A stretch of 64,000 bases of DNA from Mycobacteroides salmoniphilum (lineage in GTDB: Bacteria; Actinomycetota; Actinomycetes; Mycobacteriales; Mycobacteriaceae). The position numbers and the translations under genes were made by a program. The notes beneath the pieces are model-generated. The model worked only from the letters and a program-made list of their open reading frames with translations, did not search any database and was not told the DNA's origin. Every line of letters starts with the position of its first letter. The first letter of the stretch is position 1. Below are positions 57,249 through 64,000 of the stretch, in pieces. The stretch is taken from contig NZ_CP024633.1 in the NCBI RefSeq assembly GCF_004924335.1, forward strand, positions 3,224,001-3,288,000, given 5' to 3'.

Positions 57249-58802
57249 TCAGTACATCTGAGCGAGATACTCATGGTGAGTGGGTAATGAATCCCGCAGA
57301 CGTGATGCCTGTTGTGCAAGCAGGTCAAACTCGCGCTGTGCGCGCGTCGCATCGAGATGCCGCATGGCCGTCGACGCCCGCCCCGGAATTCCACCAAGCC
57401 CGAGGAACATGCATACGTACGAGTAGGGCTCGAATCCGTGATAATGAGGGTAGACAGATCCAGCGTCAGGCAGCTTGCTCCGCCATTGCTCGATCCGCTC
57501 CGAGAGAGCAGCGGGAAGCTCGACGCACTTCGTGTCGCGCCAGTACTGGGTGTCCGTACGCGCGGCCAAATAGTAATGAAGAACAAGGAATTCGCGAACA
57601 CCATCCATACATCGATTGATCACGCGGTTGTAGGAATCTCGCAGGCTCTCCTCCCAGTTCTCGTCAGGGAAGTGCTTCACCAACTGCTCTATGCCATGCT
57701 GAATAAAGAAGATCCCGGTTGATTCGAGAGGTTCAACGAACCCACTGGCCAGCCCAATTGCCACACAGTTCCGCGCCCAGCTTCTTCGGCTACGCCCGAT
57801 GCGCATCCGAATGTGATCGGCCTCCAACCCTTCTGCTGCCGGACCGACGAAGTCACGCAGAGCACGCTCCGCGTCCTCGGGACTGCAGTAATCCGCGGCG
57901 TACACATAGCCGGAACCGATCCGACCAAACAGGGGGATGCTCCAGATCCATCCCGCGTCTCGAGCCGTCGCGGTGGTGTATGGCGGCAGATGCCTGCGGT
58001 CCTGGTCGGTTGGGACGCGCAAGGCAACCGCCCGATCATTGAGGAGACTCCCCTGATACGACTCAAATGGCTCCCCCATGGCACGACCGAGCAGCAGGCC
58101 GGCAAATCCTGTGCAGTCGATGAAGAGATCACCCCCGATGCCGCCATGCGCGCGCGTACGCACGTGACTGATCCAGCCACGATCGTCCTGTAGGACATCC
58201 ACGACGTCATCGACTACATGGCGGACACCACGCCGAACCGCAAAGTCTCGCAAGAAATCTGCAAGCAGCGATGCATCAAAGTGATACGCGTACGGAAACT
58301 GCTCCTCCTGTTCGGACAGTGTCGTTCGATATGCGGCGCCCTCCCCGCCAGTGGCCATGTACAACGAGCCATCGAGGCGACGCGGCGATTTCTCGTTGTC
58401 GCACAAGGTACCTGTCAAAAAGCAATCGCGATCGAAGCTATCGGACCTCGGATTGTTCAGCCACCAGTCGGTGAGACTGAATCCGTCGACGACACGCTGT
58501 CGTTCGAAGGGGTGATAGAAATGATGACCCGGCTGGCGCCAGTCCTGAAACCGGATACCCAGTTTATATGTGGCGCAGCATGATGGCATCCACTCGTGCT
58601 CCTCCAGGCCGAGATATTCGAAGAAGTGTCGTATCGTGCTAAATGTTGCTTCGCCGACTCCGATTGCCCCGATCCGCCCCGACTCCACCACTGTCACCGT
58701 GATCCTGTCGCCGAACGCGACCTTCAGATACGACGCAGTCATCCAACCCGCAGTGCCACCACCGACAATCACAACGTCTTCCAGCACAACCATTCTCCTC
58801 AT
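57249..58802 (-). CDS. FAD-dependent tryptophan halogenase
   Basis: 517 residues. It has the FAD motif VVIVGGGTAGWMTASYLKVA, the catalytic Lys at about residue 80 within ATYKLGIRFQDW, the halogenase signature WIWSIP at 285-290 and the segment EPLESTGIFF (Glu at about 360). All residues needed for tryptophan halogenase chemistry are present. It would chlorinate or brominate tryptophan before RebO acts, as RebH does. Regiochemistry (5, 6 or 7) cannot be predicted by eye. No dedicated flavin reductase is nearby. The start overlaps the monooxygenase at 58799 by four bases. Confidence 0.94.
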   Translation of the reverse strand: MRRMVVLEDVVIVGGGTAGWMTASYLKVAFGDRITVTVVESGRIGAIGVGEATFSTIRHFFEYLGLEEHEWMPSCCATYKLGIRFQDWRQPGHHFYHPFERQRVVDGFSLTDWWLNNPRSDSFDRDCFLTGTLCDNEKSPRRLDGSLYMATGGEGAAYRTTLSEQEEQFPYAYHFDASLLADFLRDFAVRRGVRHVVDDVVDVLQDDRGWISHVRTRAHGGIGGDLFIDCTGFAGLLLGRAMGEPFESYQGSLLNDRAVALRVPTDQDRRHLPPYTTATARDAGWIWSIPLFGRIGSGYVYAADYCSPEDAERALRDFVGPAAEGLEADHIRMRIGRSRRSWARNCVAIGLASGFVEPLESTGIFFIQHGIEQLVKHFPDENWEESLRDSYNRVINRCMDGVREFLVLHYYLAARTDTQYWRDTKCVELPAALSERIEQWRSKLPDAGSVYPHYHGFEPYSYVCMFLGLGGIPGRASTAMRHLDATRAQREFDLLAQQASRLRDSLPTHHEYLAQMY

Positions 58803-60034
58803 CTAGCGCAGGCATACAGTGGAGAGCGAACGTGCTCGGGCCCAAACCCGACACCAATCACGTGGCTCATGGACTTTTGCAGTATTTCGAATCGATCGAG
58901 GACTTCCGGGAACCGCGGCTGATGGCTTCCGTTCAAGGCACCATCGATACCGAACCGTTGAACCATGCGTTGCAGCCCTTGGGACAGCACCGTCGGCGCC
59001 CAGCGTCTGTGCTGAACCTTCGCCAAGGCGGCACAGTCAATTTCGATACCAGTAGCCTGCGCCAGCCGTATCGGCTGCCACAGAATATTTGCGGTCGCTA
59101 CCGCGTCCTGTATGGCCAGGTTGACGCCGAGTCCGGCCACTGGCGACATTGCGTGCGCTGCGTCACCGATGAAAAGCAGCCCCGGGACATGCCAGCGTCG
59201 GAGCCGGTCGATACGGCATTGCAACACGCTGACATCTTGAATCCCACGAATATCGTCAACTCGGTCAGCCATGAACGGCACCAACCGCGCCAAGTCCGCA
59301 CGCAATGCGTCTACCCCTTGACGCCGCAGCACGTCGAAACCACCGCGACTGGTCTCATACGACATCTGCCAGTACGTACCGCGATCGGTAGCTCCGAAGA
59401 TCTTTCCCCGCCCTAGACGTACGCAAATGCCCTCTGCGGGGTCTGTCTCCAGCCGGCGGATCCTGAAGAAGACAACATCGAGAGCACACCCGAGATCCTT
59501 GGGTGAGAAGGCAATATCGCGACGCAGCACCGAATGACGACCGTCGGCTGCCACTGTAAGCGCCGCCTCAATGCGAAATTCCCCCGTGCGGTCACGTACC
59601 CTGACTCCCGTAATACGTCCGCGATCGCGGGTCACACCCACCGCCTGAGTCGACATGAGAAGCCGAAAATTGTCGTATCGCTTTGCCTCCCGCGCCAGGA
59701 GCGAAAGAAAATCCCACTGCGGCACCAATGCGATGTAAGGAAAGCGCACGTTCAGCTTATTGAAATCGGCGATGTTGAAACGCTTCCCATTCTGAACCAC
59801 ACCAACGGTCGAGACCTTCTGGTGTGATAGTCGTTCAAATTCTTCGGAGAGACCAAGCTCCGCGATGACTTCCAAAGTAGAGGGATGCACCGTATCGCCG
59901 CGAAAGTCCCGAATGAAGTCTGAATGTTGCTCCAGTACAACTACTTCTATCTCGGCACGGGCCAGCAGTAAGCCCAGCAACATCCCGGCGGGCCCTGCTC
60001 CCACTATGCACACCGTTGTCCGAAAATCGGCCAT
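58799..60034 (-). CDS. FAD-dependent monooxygenase (PHBH/UbiH-like, 411 aa)
   Basis: First gene of the right-hand unit, with GAGGTGGT upstream. The FAD motif is TVCIVGAGPAGMLLGLLLAR, then GDTVHPSTLEVIAELGLS, the DG motif VAADGRHSVLRRDIA and LLFIGDAAHAMSPVAGLGVN. It lacks the thioredoxin-like domain of RebC. It could be a VioC/VioD-like indole hydroxylase or a general aromatic hydroxylase; similar proteins also occur outside such clusters. Coupled to the halogenase by a four-base overlap, so its substrate is probably tryptophan-derived. Confidence 0.88.
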   Translation of the reverse strand: MADFRTTVCIVGAGPAGMLLGLLLARAEIEVVVLEQHSDFIRDFRGDTVHPSTLEVIAELGLSEEFERLSHQKVSTVGVVQNGKRFNIADFNKLNVRFPYIALVPQWDFLSLLAREAKRYDNFRLLMSTQAVGVTRDRGRITGVRVRDRTGEFRIEAALTVAADGRHSVLRRDIAFSPKDLGCALDVVFFRIRRLETDPAEGICVRLGRGKIFGATDRGTYWQMSYETSRGGFDVLRRQGVDALRADLARLVPFMADRVDDIRGIQDVSVLQCRIDRLRRWHVPGLLFIGDAAHAMSPVAGLGVNLAIQDAVATANILWQPIRLAQATGIEIDCAALAKVQHRRWAPTVLSQGLQRMVQRFGIDGALNGSHQPRFPEVLDRFEILQKSMSHVIGVGFGPEHVRSPLYACAR

Positions 60035-60242
60035 CGTTCACCACCTCACCCATGCGACTTCTCAGGTTCCTTGGTAACGATCTTGCGCGCCGCGTCGTGC
60101 GCTCCACATCACGAACATGGTCAGTGGCGTTCCGCTTTTCGCGTCTGTCAATCGCCCAGCACAGTCCTCAAGCCCACGCGATCCGGTAGTAACCGCAGCG
60201 AGTAACCAAACCGATACCAGGTCAGCCGCTCAGCGCCGCGAC
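60035..60242. other. Promoter region at the right edge of the island
   Basis: A 208-base gap between the first gene of the right-hand operon and the end of a leftward SDR gene. It must hold the operon promoter. I see no tRNA, integrase site or long repeat here. Confidence 0.5.
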
Positions 60243-61160
60243 TCACATCGCGGAAAGCTGTGCCGCGTAGAGCGCGAGTTCGTCTCCAACATTGGCGATG
60301 GCGCCAGCGCCGTCCGTTTCCATCGCCGCTTCGAAGGTGTCGCGCACCCCCTCGATGGTGAGCTGCGCCGAGGTCACTCCCTGCGTCTCGCCGAGGAAGA
60401 CCCGCGCGAATCGTCCGCCGCCGGCGCTGAAGCTGACACCGGAACACGGCACATCTTCGGACACCAGGAAGGCCGCGACCGGTGCGACGGCTGCGGCGGG
60501 AAAGGTGTTGCGAAGCCAGCTGAGTGCCGGTTCGGGCATGTTCTCCACCATCCTCGTGAACCCGACCGGAAGCAGCGCGTTCACCTTGATGCCGTAGGCC
60601 GGACCAGCGAGCCCCAGGTTCGTTGTCATACCGATCATTGCGGCCTTGGCGGTCGGGTAGGTGCACGCCTCACCCTGCCCGAACATGCTGCTCGAGGAGA
60701 TGTTCAGTATTCGTCCGTATCCCTGGTCGACCATCGCCTTCCATGCCGGGCGCAACACGTTGAACGGCCCAAGCAGTTGAACGCCGAGCACGGTGTCGAC
60801 GTCCTCATCAGTGAGTTCGGCGAATGCCTTGATGGGCCCAATGATTCCCGCGTTGTTAATGACGATGTCGACCCGGCCCCACGCGTCCAGCGCGGCACCG
60901 ACGATGGCGCGTCCACCATCTCCCGTAGCGACGGTGTTCGTGTCCGCGATCGCTTCACCGCCGAGGGCCCGGATCTCGGCGACCACCGAATGCGCGGGAG
61001 CATCGGAGCTACCTGTGCCGAGAAGCTCATCGGGCGATCCGATGTCGTTGACCACGACCTTGGCGCCTCGGCCTGCGAGCAGCAGCGCGTATTCGCGCCC
61101 GAGCCCGCCGCCCGCACCGGTGACGATCGCCACCTGCCCATCGAATCGGATCTTGTCCAT
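60243..61160 (-). CDS. Short-chain dehydrogenase (FabG/HSD17B4-like)
   Basis: 305 residues from the ATG at 61160; the longer frame upstream is not protein-like. It has FDGQVAIVTGAGGGLGREYA, VNDIGSPDELLGTGSSDAPA, INNAGIIGPIKAF, and the catalytic Ser/Tyr/Lys region SSSSMFGQGEACTYPTAKAA. This resembles the hydroxyacyl-CoA-dehydrogenase SDR type common in mycobacteria (fatty acid or steroid side-chain metabolism). Its more GC-rich sequence suggests it lies outside the island. Confidence 0.9.
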   Translation of the reverse strand: MDKIRFDGQVAIVTGAGGGLGREYALLLAGRGAKVVVNDIGSPDELLGTGSSDAPAHSVVAEIRALGGEAIADTNTVATGDGGRAIVGAALDAWGRVDIVINNAGIIGPIKAFAELTDEDVDTVLGVQLLGPFNVLRPAWKAMVDQGYGRILNISSSSMFGQGEACTYPTAKAAMIGMTTNLGLAGPAYGIKVNALLPVGFTRMVENMPEPALSWLRNTFPAAAVAPVAAFLVSEDVPCSGVSFSAGGGRFARVFLGETQGVTSAQLTIEGVRDTFEAAMETDGAGAIANVGDELALYAAQLSAM

Positions 61161-61201
61161 TGACTGCTCCCATCGGCTCGATGACTTCATGTGCGAATCG
61201 C

Positions 61202-61402
61202 TCAAGGAGCGAGGCGATATGCGCTGCCAAGAGATTCGTCTCCCGGCCGCAACCCACGGGCCCGTGCCATCCATTCCGGGGTGACATCCCGGCCGTTCTT
61301 CGGCATCGAGCGGGCGGGATGCGTGCGGTCCACGACGTACCGGACAGACTGGTCGACCAGTGATACCGCAGCACGGACGGCCTCAAACACGCACGCCTCC
61401 AT
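61202..61402 (-). CDS. Possible small protein (66 aa)
   Basis: An open frame with natural-looking sequence: EACVFEAVRAAVSLVDQSVR, then YVVDRTHPARSMPKNGRDVT. It starts with ATG about 40 bases downstream of an operator-like palindrome and ends 41 bases before the SDR start. No family is recognised. It could be a real small gene at the head of the SDR operon or a remnant. Confidence 0.35.
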   Translation of the reverse strand: MEACVFEAVRAAVSLVDQSVRYVVDRTHPARSMPKNGRDVTPEWMARARGLRPGDESLGSAYRLAP

Positions 61403-61441
61403 CCGAATTCATCTCGACGTTGAGCGGAATCCTCGCCTCGA

Positions 61442-61463
61442 CAGATACGTTATCTGAAATAAC
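61442..61463. promoter_or_regulatory. Overlapping palindromes, probable operator
   Basis: CAGATA-CGT-TATCTG (61442-61456) overlaps GTTAT-CTGAA-ATAAC (61449-61463), upstream of the leftward small ORF and SDR. Consistent with a TetR-type site; no regulator gene is adjacent. Confidence 0.45.
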
Positions 61464-61538
61464 GCAACTGGTGCAAGGGTGCGCTTGGCCTAGCGGGCTG
61501 GAGTCGTCGCTGGCAGCCGGGCGACCCGACGTGCGTGC

Positions 61539-62411
61539 TCAGCCCGAACGAATCGCGCGCGCCACCGCGTCGAGGGCCATCAACCGCACCACATCGACAT
61601 GCGCGGGCACCTGCCCGGTTGCGGCGGCAACGAAGGCGTCGCCGTCAAATCGCGTGTGCGGCGGTGTGATTGCGCGCGATAGTCCGTCGTGCGCGCCCTG
61701 ACTGACAATATGGCAGCCCACCTTGTCGAGCTGAGCGTTGGTGATGACCACACCAATCGTGGTGTGTTGACGTGAATCGCCAAACCCGAAAACCTCGGAC
61801 AGGGCCGCCACCGGATCCAGCGATACTTCCTGCCCACCCGGGTCGATGTCGCCGTAGGCGTTCACGGCCACCAGTGCGCCGACGATCACCCCCTGGGCGG
61901 CAACCTCCGCGTACCGGATACCGCCATGCCGGCGTCCTTCCGCACCACGCCAGTGCGAGGTGTAGGCACCGGTACCCGCGCCCACTCGCCCGACCTGGAA
62001 GTGCTGCCCGTCAGCCGAGTCTCGCGCCGCCGCGTATCCGTCGTCCGCGGTCGGCCGAACCGATGCTTGCCCCACCGCCAGATCGAAGAGCGCGAGCGTC
62101 GGGATCACCGGGACGAGCCCGCCGGGTGTCGGCACCCCCCTGCCCGACTCCTCGAAGAACCGCATGGCGCCGTCGGCGGCCGCGAGCCCGAAGGCCGAAC
62201 CGCCCGTCAGTACCACCGCGTCGATCGCGACAACCGACTTGTCCGGGGCCAACGCGGCGAGCTCGCGGGAAGCGGGTGCACCACCGCGCACCTCACAGGA
62301 CGCGCACGTGCCCGGCGGCAGGGAAACGACGGTACAGCCGGTCTGCACCGCCTCATTGGTCCAGTGACCCACACCTACCCGCGGGATGCCGATGCTTCGC
62401 GTGTTTCCCAT
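61539..62411 (-). CDS. P1-family (DmpA/NylC-type) peptidase
   Basis: 290 residues from the ATG at 62411 (an in-frame TTG at 62420 is possible). Family segments are RVGVGHWTNEAVQTGCTVVS, then IDAVVLTGGSAFGLAAADGA, VGAGTGAYTSHWRGAEGRRH, and TTIGVVITNAQLDKVGCHIV followed by AHDGLSRAI. Members are N-terminal-nucleophile hydrolases that self-cleave and act as aminopeptidases or amidases. It lies 27 bases downstream of the sirtuin gene, in the same direction. The natural substrate is unknown. Confidence 0.88.
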   Translation of the reverse strand: MGNTRSIGIPRVGVGHWTNEAVQTGCTVVSLPPGTCASCEVRGGAPASRELAALAPDKSVVAIDAVVLTGGSAFGLAAADGAMRFFEESGRGVPTPGGLVPVIPTLALFDLAVGQASVRPTADDGYAAARDSADGQHFQVGRVGAGTGAYTSHWRGAEGRRHGGIRYAEVAAQGVIVGALVAVNAYGDIDPGGQEVSLDPVAALSEVFGFGDSRQHTTIGVVITNAQLDKVGCHIVSQGAHDGLSRAITPPHTRFDGDAFVAAATGQVPAHVDVVRLMALDAVARAIRSG

Positions 62412-62438
62412 ACGGGCCAACGGTACTCAGTTCGTCCT

Positions 62439-63188
62439 CTACAGCGAAAGCGCCTCCACCAGCGCCGGCAGCGCGGTGGCGGCGGTGGCCCGCCAGACGA
62501 GATCCGCCCGGTCAGACAGGTCGGTCTCATGCGGGTTGATCTCGACGACCGTCGCCCCGCGGCTCAGTGCCAGCTGCGGAAGCCCCGCCGCCGGATACAC
62601 GATGCCTGAGGTCCCGATGAGCAGCATCAACTCGCAGTTTTGCGCGTGCGCGACGGCATGACCGAACTCGACCTCGGGCAACATCTCCCCGAACCACACG
62701 ATGCTCGGCCGGACTTTTCCGCCACAGTCGCACTCGGGGGGCGCGACCCGCTCGGATTCGGGGGCAGCGACGCTCACGTCGAAACCGGTCTGGCAGGTGT
62801 CGCAATGCGATTTGAGCAAGCTGCCGTGAACGTGCGTGACCTCTGCGCTGCCCGCGCGCTCGTGAAGGTCATCGACGTTCTGGGTGACGATCCGGACGTC
62901 GCGATGAGACCCCCACTGCGCCAACGCACGATGCCCGGCGTTGGGCTGCACGGCCATCAGCTGGATGCGCCGATTCTGATACCACGCCCACACCAGCCCG
63001 GCGTCCTCGTTCCAGGCTTCCGGTGTCGCCAGAGTCATCGGGTCGTACTTCGACCACAGTCCCGTCTGGGCATCGCGGAAGGTGGGCAGCCCGCTCTCGG
63101 CGGACATGCCCGCGCCGGTGAGCACCGTGACGGTGCGCGCCTTCGTCGCGGCGGCCAACAGCTCGTCGGGTACCTGTGCCTGTTTCAT
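62439..63188 (-). CDS. Sir2-family NAD-dependent protein deacylase
   Basis: 249 residues from the ATG at 63188; the upstream frame is not conserved in type. It has VTVLTGAGMSAESGLPTFRD, the catalytic segment RIVTQNVDDLHERAGSAEVT followed by HVHGSL, zinc-ligand cysteines in CDTC and CDCGG, and GTSGIVYPAAGLP. It resembles CobB/SIRT5-type class III sirtuins and removes acyl groups from lysines with NAD+. Confidence 0.93.
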   Translation of the reverse strand: MKQAQVPDELLAAATKARTVTVLTGAGMSAESGLPTFRDAQTGLWSKYDPMTLATPEAWNEDAGLVWAWYQNRRIQLMAVQPNAGHRALAQWGSHRDVRIVTQNVDDLHERAGSAEVTHVHGSLLKSHCDTCQTGFDVSVAAPESERVAPPECDCGGKVRPSIVWFGEMLPEVEFGHAVAHAQNCELMLLIGTSGIVYPAAGLPQLALSRGATVVEINPHETDLSDRADLVWRATAATALPALVEALSL

Positions 63189-63367
63189 CGAACAAATTCT
63201 CACCCATAGGGACTGTTTGGATCGGAACCACGCCCGTACCCGGACGAAGCGGCTGAGACTCAGGATCACTGACTACGGACTACGGACTTCCAAGGGTTCG
63301 CATCGCTGTTCGGGCCGCCAGGCTGATCTTGATCGGAAACCAGCCCATACAGCCAGCAGGAGAAATC

Positions 63368-64000
63368 ATGACCTTGGACAACGCAACACACCTTGGGAGC
63401 CTCGGGGTGGACGAGTTGGTTCCCTCGCGTTACGCGGTAGACGTCGGCGATATCGAGGTGCTGGTGATCAGCGATGGGGTGCTGCCGATTACCGCCTCGA
63501 CATTGGCCACCAACGCCGACCCGGCCGAGCTGGCGGGCTGGCTCGACGGCATGTTCCTACCGCCCGAGGTGGTGGACTGGCCACTCAATGTCGTCGTGGT
63601 GCGCAGCGGCGATCAGACCATTCTCGTCGACGCCGGGCTGGGGCTGGAGTTCCCGGACTTCCCGAGAGCGGGGCAGACGGTCGCGCGATTGGAGGCCGCA
63701 GGCGTCGATCTGGCATCCGTGACTGACGTGGTGCTCACCCATATGCACATGGACCACGTCGGCGGGCTACTCACGGAGGGGCTTAAGGAACGGCTGCGTC
63801 CGAATCTGCGGGTCCACGCGGCAACCGCGGAAGCCGAGTTCTGGGTAGCACCCGATTTCTCCCACGTCACCATGCCGGAGCCAATTCCGGACGTGCTGCG
63901 CAGGGTCGCCACGCAATTCTTGGACCAGTATCACGGCCAGCTGCAGACGTTTGAGACGGAGTACGAGGTCGCACCGGGAGTCCTCATCTCCCGCACTGGT
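63368..64000 (+). CDS. MBL-fold metallohydrolase (partial, runs off right edge)
   Basis: 211 codons are visible from the ATG at 63368, with AGGAGA upstream. The metallo-beta-lactamase motif is VTDVVLTHMHMDHVGGLLTE (HxHxDH), preceded by the beta strands NVVVVRSGDQTILVDAGLGL. The C-terminal part is beyond the window. The family includes quorum-quenching lactonases and many hydrolases; the substrate is unknown. Confidence 0.9.
   Translation, partial: MTLDNATHLGSLGVDELVPSRYAVDVGDIEVLVISDGVLPITASTLATNADPAELAGWLDGMFLPPEVVDWPLNVVVVRSGDQTILVDAGLGLEFPDFPRAGQTVARLEAAGVDLASVTDVVLTHMHMDHVGGLLTEGLKERLRPNLRVHAATAEAEFWVAPDFSHVTMPEPIPDVLRRVATQFLDQYHGQLQTFETEYEVAPGVLISRTG

Larger units (their letters stand above)
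36224..60034. other. Indolocarbazole/bisindole-NRPS biosynthetic gene cluster (island)
   Basis: Eleven contiguous genes in three transcription units. The leftward unit methyltransferase, RebD-like, NRPS, then LAL regulator and glycosidase-like protein runs from 50867 to 36224. A rightward FAD monooxygenase spans 51052-52698. A second leftward unit (60034-52695) encodes FAD monooxygenase, tryptophan halogenase, RebO-, RebC- and StaP-like enzymes. Together they supply every step known for an indolocarbazole core plus halogenation and an added serine-type NRPS module. Base composition by eye is more AT-rich than the flanks, as expected for acquired DNA. Confidence 0.9.

Noticed and set aside
36224..60034. 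Island bounded by tRNA, integrase or long direct repeats
   Set aside because: None was found by reading either edge; junctions remain unexplained.

Overview
The window comes from a high-GC actinobacterium of the family Mycobacteriaceae. Gene order links it to Mycobacterium tuberculosis: nrdE-nrdI-nrdH, an FMN reductase and TetR pair like Rv3054c/Rv3055, and an SDR, TetR and cyp136 trio like Rv3057c-Rv3058c-Rv3059. A mycolic-acid-type methyltransferase, an F420-type luciferase-like oxidoreductase, a FadD, a SigC-like sigma factor and frequent GTG starts agree. The photolyase/SOUL/CFA block and the lack of tuberculosis-complex features suggest a rapid grower, possibly a Mycobacteroides (abscessus-chelonae group) species. 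The species itself is inference.

Left part (1-6.8 kb): a photo-oxidative-stress-type block (DUF1365 protein, COG2907 amine oxidase, CFA/mycolate methyltransferase, SOUL protein, SRPBCC-TIGR01777 epimerase, photolyase, TspO). 7-12.1 kb: an accessory polymorphic-toxin locus with a large membrane protein ending in a nuclease-like toxin domain, a 345-aa partner and an Imm35/YrhB-like protein. 12.3-35.8 kb: ordinary mycobacterial chromosome. It holds class Ib ribonucleotide reductase, an MHS transporter, TetR regulators with clear palindromic operators, nadE, cyp136, a LeuA-regulatory-domain protein behind what looks like a peptide-leader attenuator, a CobW GTPase, sigC with a PepSY protein and a zinc-finger membrane protein, a YeiH transporter, a FadD with a PASTA lipoprotein, and an SDR.

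The main find is the island at about 36.2-60.0 kb. By eye it is less GC-rich than its flanks and it abuts a decayed pyrimidine-dimer glycosylase gene. It encodes a complete indolocarbazole aglycone pathway: RebO-type tryptophan oxidase, RebD/VioB-type chromopyrrolate synthase, StaP/RebP-type P450 and RebC-type flavoprotein. It also encodes a tryptophan halogenase, two further FAD monooxygenases, a SAM methyltransferase, a RebR-like LAL regulator, a secreted glycosidase-like protein and one NRPS of architecture C-A(N-methyltransferase)-T-E. The A-domain pocket reads as serine. No glycosyltransferase, sugar genes, thioesterase, transporter or flavin reductase is present. The expected product is a halogenated, non-glycosylated bisindole/indolocarbazole, probably joined to or modified by an N-methyl-D-serine-type unit. 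I know of no described mycobacterial metabolite of this kind.

Right part (60.2-64 kb): an SDR, a P1-family peptidase, a sirtuin and a partial metallo-beta-lactamase-fold hydrolase. I saw no tRNA, rRNA, transposase, integrase or CRISPR array.
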